Assembly (NCBI GenBank): GCA_945890485.1
Contig: CAMDCN010000006.1
Span: 1-64,000 of the forward strand
DNA length: 64,000 bases
Direction of reading: 5' to 3'
Source of the DNA: Candidatus Sulfopaludibacter sp. SbA3
GTDB lineage: Bacteria > Acidobacteriota > Terriglobia > Bryobacterales > Bryobacteraceae
How positions within the stretch are numbered: the first letter of the stretch is position 1; every line of letters starts with the position of its first letter. Of this stretch, positions 1 through 7,383 are shown piece by piece. A program made the position numbers and the translations under genes. The notes beneath the pieces are model-generated. The model saw only the letters and a program-made list of their open reading frames with translations. It did no database searches and had not been told where the DNA came from.

Positions 1-126
1 GCGGGAGGTTGCTTTGCCGGCGTCGGTCTTGGGGCCGGTGCTTTTCTTGGCGTTCTGGCGGTTGACTTCGGCGCGGCGGGCCTTTTTCTGTTCGGGGGTG
101 AGTTGGTCGTTCTGTTGACTGGGCAT
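1..126 (-). CDS. Hypothetical protein, N-terminal part only (gene runs off the window)
   Basis: Reading leftward from the ATG at 126, an open frame of 42 codons reaches the window edge. A good Shine-Dalgarno (AGGAG) lies about 8 bases upstream of the ATG. The peptide is basic and polar and contains the string NRQNAKKSTGPKTDAGKA. Proteins with an N-x-x-N-A-x-K-S-x-G-P-x-T-x-x-G-K-A signature are common and multicopy in Acidobacteriota and Planctomycetes, with no known function. The family link is from memory of that signature; the rest of the protein is outside the window. Confidence 0.6.
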   Translation of the reverse strand, partial: MPSQQNDQLTPEQKKARRAEVNRQNAKKSTGPKTDAGKATSR

Positions 127-150
127 CGGAAAACTCCTGGGGAAAAAGAA

Positions 151-182
151 AACGCCCTGACTGGGATGCCGGTCAGGGCGTT
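151..182 (-). terminator. Strong stem-loop with U-tract directly ahead of a ribosome-binding site
   Basis: Bases 151-161 pair with 172-182 (11 bp, GC-rich core, 10-base loop). Read on the minus strand the stem is followed by TTTTCTTTTTC and then, within about 25 bases, by the Shine-Dalgarno and ATG of the gene ending at base 1. It has the form of an intrinsic terminator. No minus-strand gene is seen just upstream, so it could instead be a leader attenuator. Confidence 0.55.
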
Positions 183-599
183 GTTTTCACTTTCTGGTTG
201 GAGTGTAGCATGCGGGCACCAAATATCCGGGGGTGGGGAGGGGGCGAAAAGTGAGAGTAAGGGTAATGGAATGAAGGGGATGCACTTTATTTTCTTGCCC
301 TGTCACCAGCTTTTCCGGGAGGGCGAGTTTGAGCGGCTGGCTTTGCAAGTGATTGAGGAATAGGGAGTTGTTTTCCCGAGAGGGGGTGGGGCCCCTGTGG
401 GGACGGTCCTGCGAGGGTGCGGCCGTGGGGAGCATGTGTCGCGAAGAGTAGGCAATTTGCCGGCCAGGCGTTGGGGAGGGGAGCGCCCCAATTGACCGGA
501 GGCGATATGCTGATCGTAGGTACTGGCTCCGACCGCTCGGCGGTCCGTGTCAGAGCGGAGACGGGCTGAGAGATCCGGAAAAACACAGATAAGTGACAC
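183..599. other. Intergenic stretch, no gene recognised
   Basis: About 420 bases. Short open frames exist on both strands, but none has a recognisable protein pattern together with a convincing ribosome-binding site. I see no RNA gene or repeat. Confidence 0.5.
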
Positions 600-944
600 G
601 TGGCGGATGGCGTGGAGGCGAGCGCTCCGATGGTGGAGCGACGTGTTGTAACTCCTGATCCAAGCCTCATGGTCGTGAAGATCGGTGATGAATCGAAGCG
701 AGCGGATGTCTCCCCGCAGGAGAATGCCTCCTCACTTTTTGCCAAGTTGGCGAAGGTGATCGCTAAGCCAGGCACGAGTCGCTCGCAGGTGTTCCGTAGC
801 GGTTCCGGCCGGCGTGTTTACGCGTATTCGGTTTTTGCCGCTGACCCGTCCAAGCTCGTTCGAGAAGACGCAAAGGGCACGAAGACGGTCGGTCGACTCG
901 TGAATGGGCGATTCCGTGCGGTATCTCGGGACCCTAACGTCTAG
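600..944 (+). CDS. Hypothetical protein, likely partner of a zeta-type toxin
   Basis: A 114-residue frame starting at GTG 600. An in-frame ATG at 630 is an alternative, and neither has a clear Shine-Dalgarno. The C-terminal half is protein-like and compact, containing RVYAYSVFAADPSKLVRED followed by GRLVNGRFR. I do not recognise a named domain. The stop TAG (942-944) overlaps the GTG (944) of a stub that encodes a zeta-toxin-like P-loop, the arrangement of a toxin-antitoxin operon. The role as antitoxin or accessory protein is inferred only from that coupling. Confidence 0.5.
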   Translation: MADGVEASAPMVERRVVTPDPSLMVVKIGDESKRADVSPQENASSLFAKLAKVIAKPGTSRSQVFRSGSGRRVYAYSVFAADPSKLVREDAKGTKTVGRLVNGRFRAVSRDPNV

Positions 945-1069
945 TGTCCTCCCTCCCTCCGGTGGGGTCCTATATCGCGGACGACAAGCCGGTAGCGATT
1001 GTGTTGGCTGGACATGACGGCCCCGGTAAGTCGACTTTGGGGCACGACCGGCTAGAGGATGACCTGTAA
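944..1069 (+). pseudogene. Truncated zeta-toxin/AAA-like kinase, P-loop stub
   Basis: A 41-residue frame begins at GTG 944, translationally coupled to the preceding gene, and ends at TAA 1067-1069. It reads KPVAIVLAGHDGPGKSTL, which matches the N-terminal Walker A segment of zeta toxins and related kinases (usually AGPNGxGKST). Everything after the P-loop is missing. Zeta toxins phosphorylate UDP-N-acetylglucosamine; this remnant cannot. It is best read as a toxin gene that lost its catalytic body while its partner stayed open. Confidence 0.6.
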
Positions 1070-1439
1070 CTGCCACGGATGAACGCGGATCGCCCTATCG
1101 TTATCGCTGTTGCCATGGTGTTAGCGATGGACTCCCGCATGTCTTTCGCATTCGAGACTGTTTTTCCCTAGCTTGATCCGTAACCCGACGGAAGCTACAC
1201 ATCCACGATCGAGTTTATTCGCACTCTTTAGAAGAAGGGGTATGCGATTCATTCCAAGGCTCCAAGCTAGTGACAGTAGCCAGTGCTTGGCTGGAAAATG
1301 TGGCTCCTCTGAGTCGACCGCATCGAGGGACGTAGGTTTTGGATTTTGCCGGGGAACTCCCGGCAACGAGCTCCTGGCTGGCAGACCAGAGGCTGATCTG
1401 GTAGGCCCAGGCAGCGCGGTTCCTGACGTGGCTGGACCC
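1070..1439. other. Intergenic stretch, no gene recognised
   Basis: About 370 bases downstream of both the zeta stub and the convergent esterase gene. No open frame with a family pattern, no clear terminator hairpin and no RNA gene was found. It may hold decayed remains of the missing zeta-toxin body, but I could not trace it. Confidence 0.45.
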
Positions 1440-2450
1440 TTACCGGGGCGCGAGCTGGCTGGCGAAGAAGGGCATGACGTGCTTTTCGATGCGGCCGGCG
1501 ACGCCGTTGATGTGATTGCCGGGGTAGATGGCAAAGCTATGCTCGATCCCGTGATTGGTGAGCAGGCGGCTGTATTCCTTGGAGCCAGCCAGCAGCCCGT
1601 CGGCATCGCCGCAATCGAGGGCGATGCCCCTGAGCTGCTTCAGGTGAGGGACGTATTGATCGAGCATCGCCACCGGGGCATTCGCCGCCCAGCGGGCGAG
1701 AACGGAGGGCTGGGATTCGCCATTCTTCGTGGGCAGGTCGAGATAGAGAGGCGGATTCTTCGGGTTGGGAGCCCAAGCGGCTGAGCTGGCGAGTTGCGCC
1801 TTGGTGCCGAAATCGGCGCTGGCAATTTCGGAAAGAGCGGTGATCTGCTCCGCGCGCGAGGGGCGGGCCGGACCGCCGCCGGGCGGGAGCAGGCAGCAGG
1901 AGCTCATGGCGTAGACGGCGGAGAAGACGCCGGGAAACTTCATGGCGATGCGCAGGGCACCGTAGCCACCGAAGGAGTGGCCCGCCAAGCCGCGGCTGTT
2001 GCGGCTGGGCAGCGTGCGGTAACGGGAGTCGATATAGGCGACCAGTTCGCGGGCGATGTAGGTTTCCCAGTCGCCGGTGGTGACCGAGGAGGAGTAGCCA
2101 CTCCCGCCGAAGGCATTGAGGGCGTTGGGCATGACGACGATCATCTCGGCGGCGCCAGCCGCGGTGGCGCGATCGAGAACCTGGGGCAGGTGGATCCAGT
2201 GTTTGCGCAGGCCGAACCACTGGTCATCGCTGTCGGTGAAGCCGTGGAGCATATAGACCACGGGGTAGCGGCGTTGGGGGTTTTTTGCATAGCTGGGGGG
2301 CAGGTAGACGGAGACGTCGCGGGTGGGCGAGTCGCCGATGAGGTTGCCTTCCAGGCTGCGGCCGTGGACGCGCAGGCGCTCCGTGGTTCCGGCAGGCGGG
2401 TCGGCGGCGAAGGCCAGAGTGGTGAGGAGCAGAGCGCTGAGTCGCAGCAT
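1440..2450 (-). CDS. Secreted esterase of the esterase D / feruloyl-esterase-like family
   Basis: A 336-residue alpha/beta hydrolase. I start at the ATG at 2450 because it opens a signal peptide (MLRLSALLLTTLAFAA); the open frame extends further upstream but is not protein-like there. Family features: YPVVYMLHG near residues 62-70 (oxyanion strand), nucleophile motif GHSFGG with Ser159, acid candidates Asp282/Asp284, and catalytic His313 in GNH. Esterase D-type enzymes hydrolyse acyl or feruloyl esters or transfer acyl groups; the substrate here is unknown. A periplasmic or secreted location is inferred from the signal peptide. It stands alone, convergent to the toxin-antitoxin remnants on its left. 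Confidence 0.85.
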   Translation of the reverse strand: MLRLSALLLTTLAFAADPPAGTTERLRVHGRSLEGNLIGDSPTRDVSVYLPPSYAKNPQRRYPVVYMLHGFTDSDDQWFGLRKHWIHLPQVLDRATAAGAAEMIVVMPNALNAFGGSGYSSSVTTGDWETYIARELVAYIDSRYRTLPSRNSRGLAGHSFGGYGALRIAMKFPGVFSAVYAMSSCCLLPPGGGPARPSRAEQITALSEIASADFGTKAQLASSAAWAPNPKNPPLYLDLPTKNGESQPSVLARWAANAPVAMLDQYVPHLKQLRGIALDCGDADGLLAGSKEYSRLLTNHGIEHSFAIYPGNHINGVAGRIEKHVMPFFASQLAPR

Positions 2451-2985
2451 GGGTCGATGATACGCGATCGGGACAGTGGGGGAAAGGTGGAGACGCCCGA
2501 TGCGAGACAGGCGGGAACGGGCCTGTAGTAGCTTGGCAAGTGGTGTTGGCAGGGAGTGTGTCGCACGAGTTACGGCGGCGGAGATTCGCCAGCTTGAGGA
2601 CCGCCCAACCGCTGACGTAAGGGGCGGGGTGGGCCCCGCAGAAGCAGCCGGTCCGGGACGGTTTCGAAACGGAGTTTCAGTTTCCGTACGGCGGGCCGCG
2701 GTTCCGCGGGTGGCTTCGTCGTCAAGGCGCGTTGAATCGACGGCAGACTGCTTGAGGCCGACCACTGGTGAATCTGTCGTAGCGTTCCGCTTCCGAAAGA
2801 AGAAGGCTGACGCAAGGTCCTTACCGAGGGCGAAATGCAAAGCCCTTCACCCTCCGTTCGTTGGCAAATGCGCGGTCGTCTGGCACGCCGGAGAACGCGA
2901 AAGCGTCGACGGCCTCTCCATCGTTACACCGACAGGAATCGCGGCCCCTTGCCAACGGAATCCCTAACCCCGTATCGTTAAAGCC
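2451..2985. other. Intergenic stretch, no gene recognised
   Basis: About 535 bases between the esterase start and the DUF433 gene. Several overlapping frames stay open because of high GC, but their translations are arginine- and serine-rich and match nothing I know. The promoter of the esterase should lie near 2450-2520, although no clear -35/-10 pair could be assigned. Confidence 0.45.
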
Positions 2986-3210
2986 ATGGAATACGCCGGA
3001 ATCATTACCCTGGAGCCTGGGAAGCGCAGCGGCAAACCGTGCATTCGCGGTCTCCGCATCACGGTTTATGACGTGTTGGAATACCTGGCCAGCGGAATGT
3101 CGCACGCTGAGATTTTGGCTGAATTCCCTTATCTTGTGGAAGAGGATATCCTTGCCTGCCTAGCCTTCGCCGCGGACCGGGAACGCCGGGTGGAGTTGCT
3201 GAGCGTTTGA
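2986..3210 (+). CDS. DUF433 domain protein, probable antitoxin
   Basis: 74 residues from ATG 2986. The pattern GKRSGKPCIRGLRITVYDVL, then a helix with YLASGMSHAEILAEFP and a C-terminal ACLAFAADRER, is the full DUF433 domain, a small winged-helix-like fold. DUF433 genes usually sit directly before DUF5615 PIN-like genes, as here, where the TGA (3208-3210) overlaps the TTG start of the next gene. The accepted reading is an antitoxin with DNA-binding ability that controls its own operon. No strong Shine-Dalgarno is seen. Confidence 0.85.
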   Translation: MEYAGIITLEPGKRSGKPCIRGLRITVYDVLEYLASGMSHAEILAEFPYLVEEDILACLAFAADRERRVELLSV

Positions 3211-3554
3211 AACTGCTATTCGATGAGAACCTGCCGCCCAGGCTGGTCGTCGAACTTGGGGATTTGTTCCCCGATTCACTCCACGTGTCGGAATGCAATC
3301 TTGGCGCCGCCGTGGATCGGTCCATTTGGGATTTCGCCAAAGCGGAAAACCTGGTTATCGTTTCGAAGGACTCCGACTTCCACGAACGCAGTGTGCTCTT
3401 GGGTGGCCCACCGAAGGTCATCTGGCTGCGCGTCGGGAACTGTTCTTCCCAATACATCGTGTCCATGCTCCGCTCGGCGAGCGACGCGATCCTCGCTTTC
3501 GGCGAGCAGGAAGAGGAATCCTGTCTGATCATGCGGCGCTTGATTCGGACCTAA
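3207..3554 (+). CDS. DUF5615 PIN-like protein, probable toxin
   Basis: 115 residues. The start is TTG at 3207, overlapping the stop of the DUF433 gene, and gives the canonical beginning MKLLFDENLPPRL. Conserved acidic residues of the PIN-like fold are visible: Asp and Glu in LFDEN, and Asp residues in IVSKDSDFHER. DUF5615 proteins are predicted RNases of the Mut7-C/PIN superfamily paired with DUF433 antitoxins. The gene is intact, so the module could be functional. No further gene follows in the operon. Confidence 0.85.
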   Translation: MKLLFDENLPPRLVVELGDLFPDSLHVSECNLGAAVDRSIWDFAKAENLVIVSKDSDFHERSVLLGGPPKVIWLRVGNCSSQYIVSMLRSASDAILAFGEQEEESCLIMRRLIRT

Positions 3555-3991
3555 ACTCCTTCCACGCTGGCGCATCGATTCTTTTCGAATTCGGTATGGC
3601 TAGAACGCCCACTTTGGTTTCAGATCCGGCATGAAGGCGATTCTGCCCTCGCTCGCGCTCGGTGGCTTGGCGCATAGAGCCTGTACGGATCACGCCCGGC
3701 GCCAGCGGCTGGTTCGAGCCCGACCACGGCCAAGTGAACGCAGTACGTTGTTTGGGGAAACTCGAATTCCTCGCGATCCGTGCTTCAGTGATGCTGGTTG
3801 GTAGGCCCCGGATTGCGGGGAGCGCTGTTGCCTGTCGATGGCTTGCACGACGAGTGCGAAGCCTTTGGGCTGCACCACTGCGGCGCCGTTTGCAAAGGTG
3901 GGTACGCCGGCGCCGGCCGGTGATCGGAAGCGGTAGACCCGATCGAAAACGCTTTAGGTGGCTGTTCGCGTTGGGGTCTGCGTGAGGGCGG
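3555..3991. other. Intergenic stretch, no gene recognised
   Basis: About 437 bases between convergent genes. Frames are open on both strands but not convincing. One minus-strand stretch near 3830-3930 reads like a fragment of a structured protein (VPTFANGAAVVQP), but it has no start, no signature and no continuation. Confidence 0.4.
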
Positions 3992-4606
3992 CTAGAGGCA
4001 GGAGCCGCCGTTGGGGAGGCGGAGGCGGAGGAAGTTGGTCCGCTTGTTCATGGGGAGCGCGAGTTGGCGGCGGATCAAGGCGGTGAGCTCAGCCTCACTC
4101 GCTTGACGCATCGCTTCGAGGGCCAGTTCCCGTTTGGTTGGCGGGCGGGGCGTCTTATTCTTGGAGAGTTGGTTGGGAGACATGGGGTGCCGCGGGGTTT
4201 TGAGGCTGGTTCGTTGCCCTTGGATTTTGAGGATATCAGCCAGGGAAGCGACCACGATGGTTCGGCCGTTGATCTCCACTCTCGCGGCTTGGCTGCGCAA
4301 TCGGTTGAATGACGTGATGCCATGGACTTGGCTGGTGAGGTCGATCTGGAGTTGATTGTCTGCGCTGAGAATTCGGTAGAGCGTGGAGACGGTGGGGAAT
4401 GGTTGCGAGAGATGGCCGCCGAGGGTTTGGGCGACTTTTCGGAGCTTGGCTTCGTTGGCGGCAGAGGGCGGATAGAGGAAGTCGAATTCGATGGTCGTGA
4501 CCGGCGCGCCTTGGAGGGCGGCGCCGGCGCTGCCGATGAGTATCGCCTCCAGTTGGGCGTCGGCGAAGGCGTCGGCGATTTCGACCAGGCGGGGCGCGGC
4601 GTCCAT
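3992..4606 (-). CDS. Nucleotidyltransferase-fold protein (MNT/AbiEii-like), possible toxin
   Basis: 204 residues from ATG 4606; upstream in frame there is no other ATG before a stop. The N-terminal part AILIGSAGAALQGAPVTTIE followed by FDFLY resembles the G-S-x-G-A-A-L-x-G-x-P-x-x-T-x-D-x-D signature of nucleotidyltransferase-fold proteins linked to toxin-antitoxin and abortive infection. The first metal-binding Asp appears replaced by Glu. A conserved segment GRTIVVASLADILKIQG (about residues 115-131) recurs as a broken remnant near 10.4 kb. The C-terminal half is helical and basic. The assignment as a DNA polymerase-beta-like fold is moderately sure; the target is unknown. Confidence 0.6.
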   Translation of the reverse strand: MDAAPRLVEIADAFADAQLEAILIGSAGAALQGAPVTTIEFDFLYPPSAANEAKLRKVAQTLGGHLSQPFPTVSTLYRILSADNQLQIDLTSQVHGITSFNRLRSQAARVEINGRTIVVASLADILKIQGQRTSLKTPRHPMSPNQLSKNKTPRPPTKRELALEAMRQASEAELTALIRRQLALPMNKRTNFLRLRLPNGGSCL

Positions 4607-4867
4607 CTTTCGACTGTCTTCGAATGGCGCGAGGATGTCAATTGACGGGTCGCTCGACTCGTGCGCAACTGCATTCGGGCCATTGCGGTGAAGCTGGGCC
4701 CCATTTGCGTAGGTTTAGCGGTGGACCTCTGTCCTACTGGCGACGGGAGGCGGTACTCACCGGCGAAGTGACCGGTGTCAGTCCCCTCCGTCACTGGTGC
4801 AGACTAACGGATCGATTCGTCATCGATCGCCGAGCCGCATCGCAGGCTACTCGACCGCCACTTCGAT

Positions 4868-5260
4868 GGCCAAGATCAGCGCAGACTCGCCTGGTTGACG
4901 GAAACAAGATTTGGCACCGTGGTGCTGGGAAGATCAGGCAGTTGCCGGATCGAGCGAATTCGGTCCATGGCTGGCGACTCTAATCGCTAAAGGATCAGTT
5001 GCGAGATCTGGCTGTACGATTCCGCCAGGATTTGCTGCGGGTGGAGTGCCGTGATTCCCCAAGGCGCAAGATGTTCGGCCCGAACGTGACGGAGGCTGAA
5101 AGTCAGGAGAATCGGAGCTCCCGCAGGCACTGCTGCAGCAAGGACGTGGCGGTCGTTTGGATCGTTTGCGACGTGAAGCGTCAATGGGTCGGCTAGTCGA
5201 AGAAGGGGAGGTACAGAGGGAGGCGGTTCCGAGAAGCGTCCAAGACGGGGAGCGGCAAAT
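4868..5260 (-). pseudogene. Broken PIN-domain toxin (paralogue of 6617-7159)
   Basis: Minus-strand remains of a PIN toxin. A frame at the upstream end reads LPLPVLDAS, matching LPLVVLDAW at the start of the intact paralogue. A second frame reads VANDPNDRHVLAAAV then RAEHLAPWGITALHP, matching the intact copy's catalytic C-terminal part. About 60 codons between RLAEPP and the TQRVAND segment of the intact protein are missing, the two pieces are in different frames, and further stops follow. The metal-binding Glu of the deleted part is therefore gone. This copy should be inactive. Confidence 0.75.
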
Positions 5261-5289
5261 CGATCATTGCGAATCGGGAGGCAACACGC

Positions 5290-5480
5290 GTTCCTACAGG
5301 CCGGCCTGATCCAGTGCGTTGCCAATTCTGCGGAGCGCTTCGAGGCGATCGGCGCCACGAGGTTGCTCCTCGATCAATGGACGTACCGCTTGCTCGAGCC
5401 CAGCTTTGGTGCTTGGGTAATGGCCGTCCGCAACTTCCTTTTGCAGTTTTTGTCAGGTCGGCTGGAAATAAGACATCCAT
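5290..5480 (-). pseudogene. Broken RHH antitoxin (paralogue of 7090-7383)
   Basis: The frame starts at ATG 5480 as MDVLFPADLT, then a frameshift near 5430-5445 is needed to continue as ADGHYPSTKAGLEQAV and later GADRLEALRRIGNALDQAGL. The intact paralogue has the same text with a few substitutions. A TAG at 5297-5295 then replaces the Tyr codon of the intact protein. With a frameshift and a stop, it is a pseudogene. Confidence 0.75.
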
Positions 5481-5541
5481 CGCATTGCTGTACTTTTCAT
5501 TTTACGTGGGAAGGCTTACGGCAAGGAGGATCGTCCCCTGG

Positions 5542-5952
5542 GCGGTGTACTCGGGCGGAGAGTCTTGTTCGCTTATTAAAGGAATATGGCCTTTCCTTTA
5601 ATAGCGTGGCGGCTTATTCAAGGTTCCTTTCCTAGTGACTCTGCTGTCTGAAAAGAAGTGCCTTGGCGGGTCTTCCATCAGAACATCGGGTGGCGAGATC
5701 GTTCGGGCTTTTCTCCTCCCCCTTTGCCGCCTGGGCCTCCGGTGCAATCCGACAAGCTGCAACTGCTGCTGGCGCGGGCGAACCTGGCGAGACAGAGCGC
5801 ACCCGATGGGACCGAAGGCCCACATCAGGAAGCTGGTTAAGGATCCGTGGATTGCCGGAGTCGGTAGGGAGCGTCCTCCAGATTGCCGGGCAGTGCCGCT
5901 GATCATTTCGGCGTAGAATCAGAGCGATAATCAAGTTGTCCGAGCGATTCCC
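5542..5952. other. Non-coding or decayed stretch with a tract repeated at 10.5 kb
   Basis: About 410 bases ahead of the UPF0175 gene. No intact gene was found. Bases 5605-5695 resemble 10535-10622: both contain AATAGCG, then GCTTAT, TCCTTTC, GTCTGAA and end with CATCGG. On the minus strand each encodes the tail or head of a broken frame, so this is probably an old shared gene fragment. The promoter of the UPF0175 gene should lie at its right end but is not obvious. Confidence 0.45.
5605..5695. repeat. Short diverged repeat, first copy (second at 10535-10622)
   Basis: About 90 bases that align by eye with 10535-10622 with many substitutions and small gaps. Both copies lie beside fragments of toxin-type genes, suggesting a decayed common element rather than a functional site. 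Confidence 0.5.
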
Positions 5953-6204
5953 ATGAATGTTCACCTTGAAATACCCAAATCGATTGCTCACAGCATCCGA
6001 TTGCCGCAGCCGGAGATCGAGAAGCGCCTCCGTACGGAGCTGGCGATTGCGCTATACGGGCAAGGAATTCTCTCCTTCGGCAAAGCCTCGGAACTCGCTG
6101 GTATTTCCCGCTACTTGTTTGCTGACTTGATTGGTGACCGCGACATCCCCCGTCACTACACCGAGCATGAACTGGCCCAAGATTTGGATTATGCGCGCGG
6201 TTAG
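5953..6204 (+). CDS. UPF0175 family antitoxin
   Basis: 83 residues from ATG 5953. The sequence has the UPF0175 pattern: a short beta strand (NVHLEIPKSI), a helical part with LRTELAIALYGQGILSFGKA, the helix-turn-helix ASELAGISRYLFADLIGDRD and a C-terminal EHELAQDLDYAR. UPF0175 proteins are antitoxins of DUF3368 PIN-like toxins, and the next gene (ATG 6191, 14-base overlap) is exactly such a toxin, though interrupted by a stop. The antitoxin is intact, so it may now be an orphan. Confidence 0.85.
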   Translation: MNVHLEIPKSIAHSIRLPQPEIEKRLRTELAIALYGQGILSFGKASELAGISRYLFADLIGDRDIPRHYTEHELAQDLDYARG

Positions 6205-6460
6205 TAACACTTCGCCACTCTCCAATCTTGCGTTTATCCGACGGCTCGAACTGCTGAAATCCCAGGCAGATGAGCTGTGGATCCCTACGGCCGTCGAAGA
6301 AGAGTTATAAGCTCACCCCGATTCGATGGTTCGCGCCGCCATCGAGGCGGCGATCCAGGAACAGTGGATACGGGTCGCCGCCCCGCAGGAGACAGGCCTG
6401 AAAATGATGCTCTTGCAACAGGTACATCGAGGAGAGGCCGAGGCGACTTCGACAGGATGT
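6191..6460 (+). pseudogene. DUF3368 PIN-like toxin, interrupted by a stop and truncated
   Basis: The frame starts with RAVSNTSPLSNLAFIRRLEL, the family's conserved N-terminus with its metal-binding Asn/Asp region. It continues to ELWIPTAVEEEL, then meets TAA at 6308-6310. In the same frame it goes on with AHPDSMVRAAIEAAIQEQW and LLQQVHRGEAEA, so only one codon breaks it. After about 6450 homology ends where copy B of the segmental duplication begins (6477), so the C-terminal third is also lost. The break is visible in the sequence; loss of toxicity is inferred. Confidence 0.8.
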
Positions 6461-6616
6461 GGTTCGGCGTCCAGTTGTCTTACTGGCGACGGGAGACGGC
6501 ACTTCCTGGTGCACCGCGCGTTACGTTTTCTACAGCGAAGCAAGCCAAGGGATCGATTCGTGATCGATTCCCGATCCCTATGCTCGGCTACGTGACGCTG
6601 AGTCTGATGTCCAGGA

Positions 6617-7159
6617 TCAGCGCAGCCTCGCCTGGATGGCGGAAACGAAATGTGGAACTGTGGCGCTGAGAATTTCCAGCAGTTTCCCGAGAGACCGATT
6701 TCGGTCGATGGCTTGCTCCTCTAGTTTCTGAAGGACCAGTTGTGGTTCCTGGTTGAACAATTCGTCCAGGAAATGCTGCGGGTGGAGTGCCGCGATGCCC
6801 CATGGCGCCAGATGTTCGGCCCGAAAGTGACGGAGGTTGAAGGTTAGGATAATTGGTGCTCGCGCATGCACCGCTGCTGCCAGGACGTGGCGGTCTTTCG
6901 GATCGTTTGCGACGCGTTGCGTCCAGTGGTCGTATCTGGTTATCCACGCGTCGGAGAAATGGACTCTCAACTCCGACTCAAAATGCTTCACCAGGGACCC
7001 GGGCCAGCCGAGTTTCCCCTCGAGTGTACGGGACGTTTCCATGAGGATCTCCTCGCTCCACCTCGGCTCGTACAACCTGGGTGGTTCGGCTAGTCGAAGG
7101 AGGGTGTCACAGAGGGAGGCATTGACCGGAACCCAAGCGTCCAAGACGACGAGAGGCAA
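6617..7159 (-). CDS. PIN-domain toxin (predicted RNase)
   Basis: 180 residues. The only plausible start is TTG at 7159, because the frame is closed a short distance upstream and homologues begin just before the VLDA motif. PIN acidic residues: Asp in VVLDAW, Glu in RWSEEILME, Asp in ANDPKDRHVLAAAV. The residue after LDA is Trp, where related toxins usually have Asn. PIN toxins cleave RNA with Mg2+. It overlaps the RHH antitoxin gene by 70 bases, an unusually deep overlap. A broken paralogue lies 1.7 kb to the left. Confidence 0.8.
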   Translation of the reverse strand: MPLVVLDAWVPVNASLCDTLLRLAEPPRLYEPRWSEEILMETSRTLEGKLGWPGSLVKHFESELRVHFSDAWITRYDHWTQRVANDPKDRHVLAAAVHARAPIILTFNLRHFRAEHLAPWGIAALHPQHFLDELFNQEPQLVLQKLEEQAIDRNRSLGKLLEILSATVPHFVSAIQARLR

Positions 7160-7383
7160 ACCCGTCGTTCCGAATCGGGCAGGAGGACGCGTTCATAAAG
7201 CCCTGCCTGATCAACGGCAGCGCCAATTCTGCGGAGTGCTTCCAAACGATCAGCGCCACGGTGTTGCTCTTCGAAGAATCGGCGTACGGCGTGCTCAATC
7301 ACAGCATTGGTGCTCGGGTAATGGCCGTACGCAACTTCCTGTTGTAGTCGTTCGGTCAGCTCGGATGGCAGTGAGATGTCCAC
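7090..7383 (-). CDS. Ribbon-helix-helix type antitoxin of the PIN toxin
   Basis: 97 residues from ATG 7383. The start MDISLPSELTERLQQEV is the short strand and first helix of a ParD/RHH-like DNA-binding domain, followed by YPSTNAVIEHAVRRFFEEQ and a C-terminal toxin-binding helix with RLEALRRIGAAVDQAGLYE. The last 25 residues are read from DNA that also encodes the toxin's N-terminus. It should repress its own operon and neutralise the PIN protein. Confidence 0.75.
   Translation of the reverse strand: MDISLPSELTERLQQEVAYGHYPSTNAVIEHAVRRFFEEQHRGADRLEALRRIGAAVDQAGLYERVLLPDSERRVCLSSSWTLGFRSMPPSVTPSFD

Larger units (their letters stand above)
4731..5541. repeat. Diverged segmental duplication, copy A (carries broken toxin-antitoxin module)
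   Basis: This segment aligns by eye over its whole length with 6477-7441. It starts at TACTGGCGACGGGAG in both copies, continues through the PIN toxin and RHH antitoxin reading frames, and ends in the leader upstream of the antitoxin. Copy A has an internal deletion in the toxin, frameshifts and a stop codon; copy B is intact. Confidence 0.7.

Noticed and set aside
3700-3730. A GGTTCGAGCCC string that resembles a tRNA T-loop
   Set aside because: The flanking bases cannot form the five-pair T-stem, and no acceptor or anticodon arm could be traced.
4075-4794. A 239-codon minus-strand frame over the nucleotidyltransferase gene
   Set aside because: Ser/Pro/Arg-rich with no pattern; the other phase gives a clear nucleotidyltransferase-like signature.
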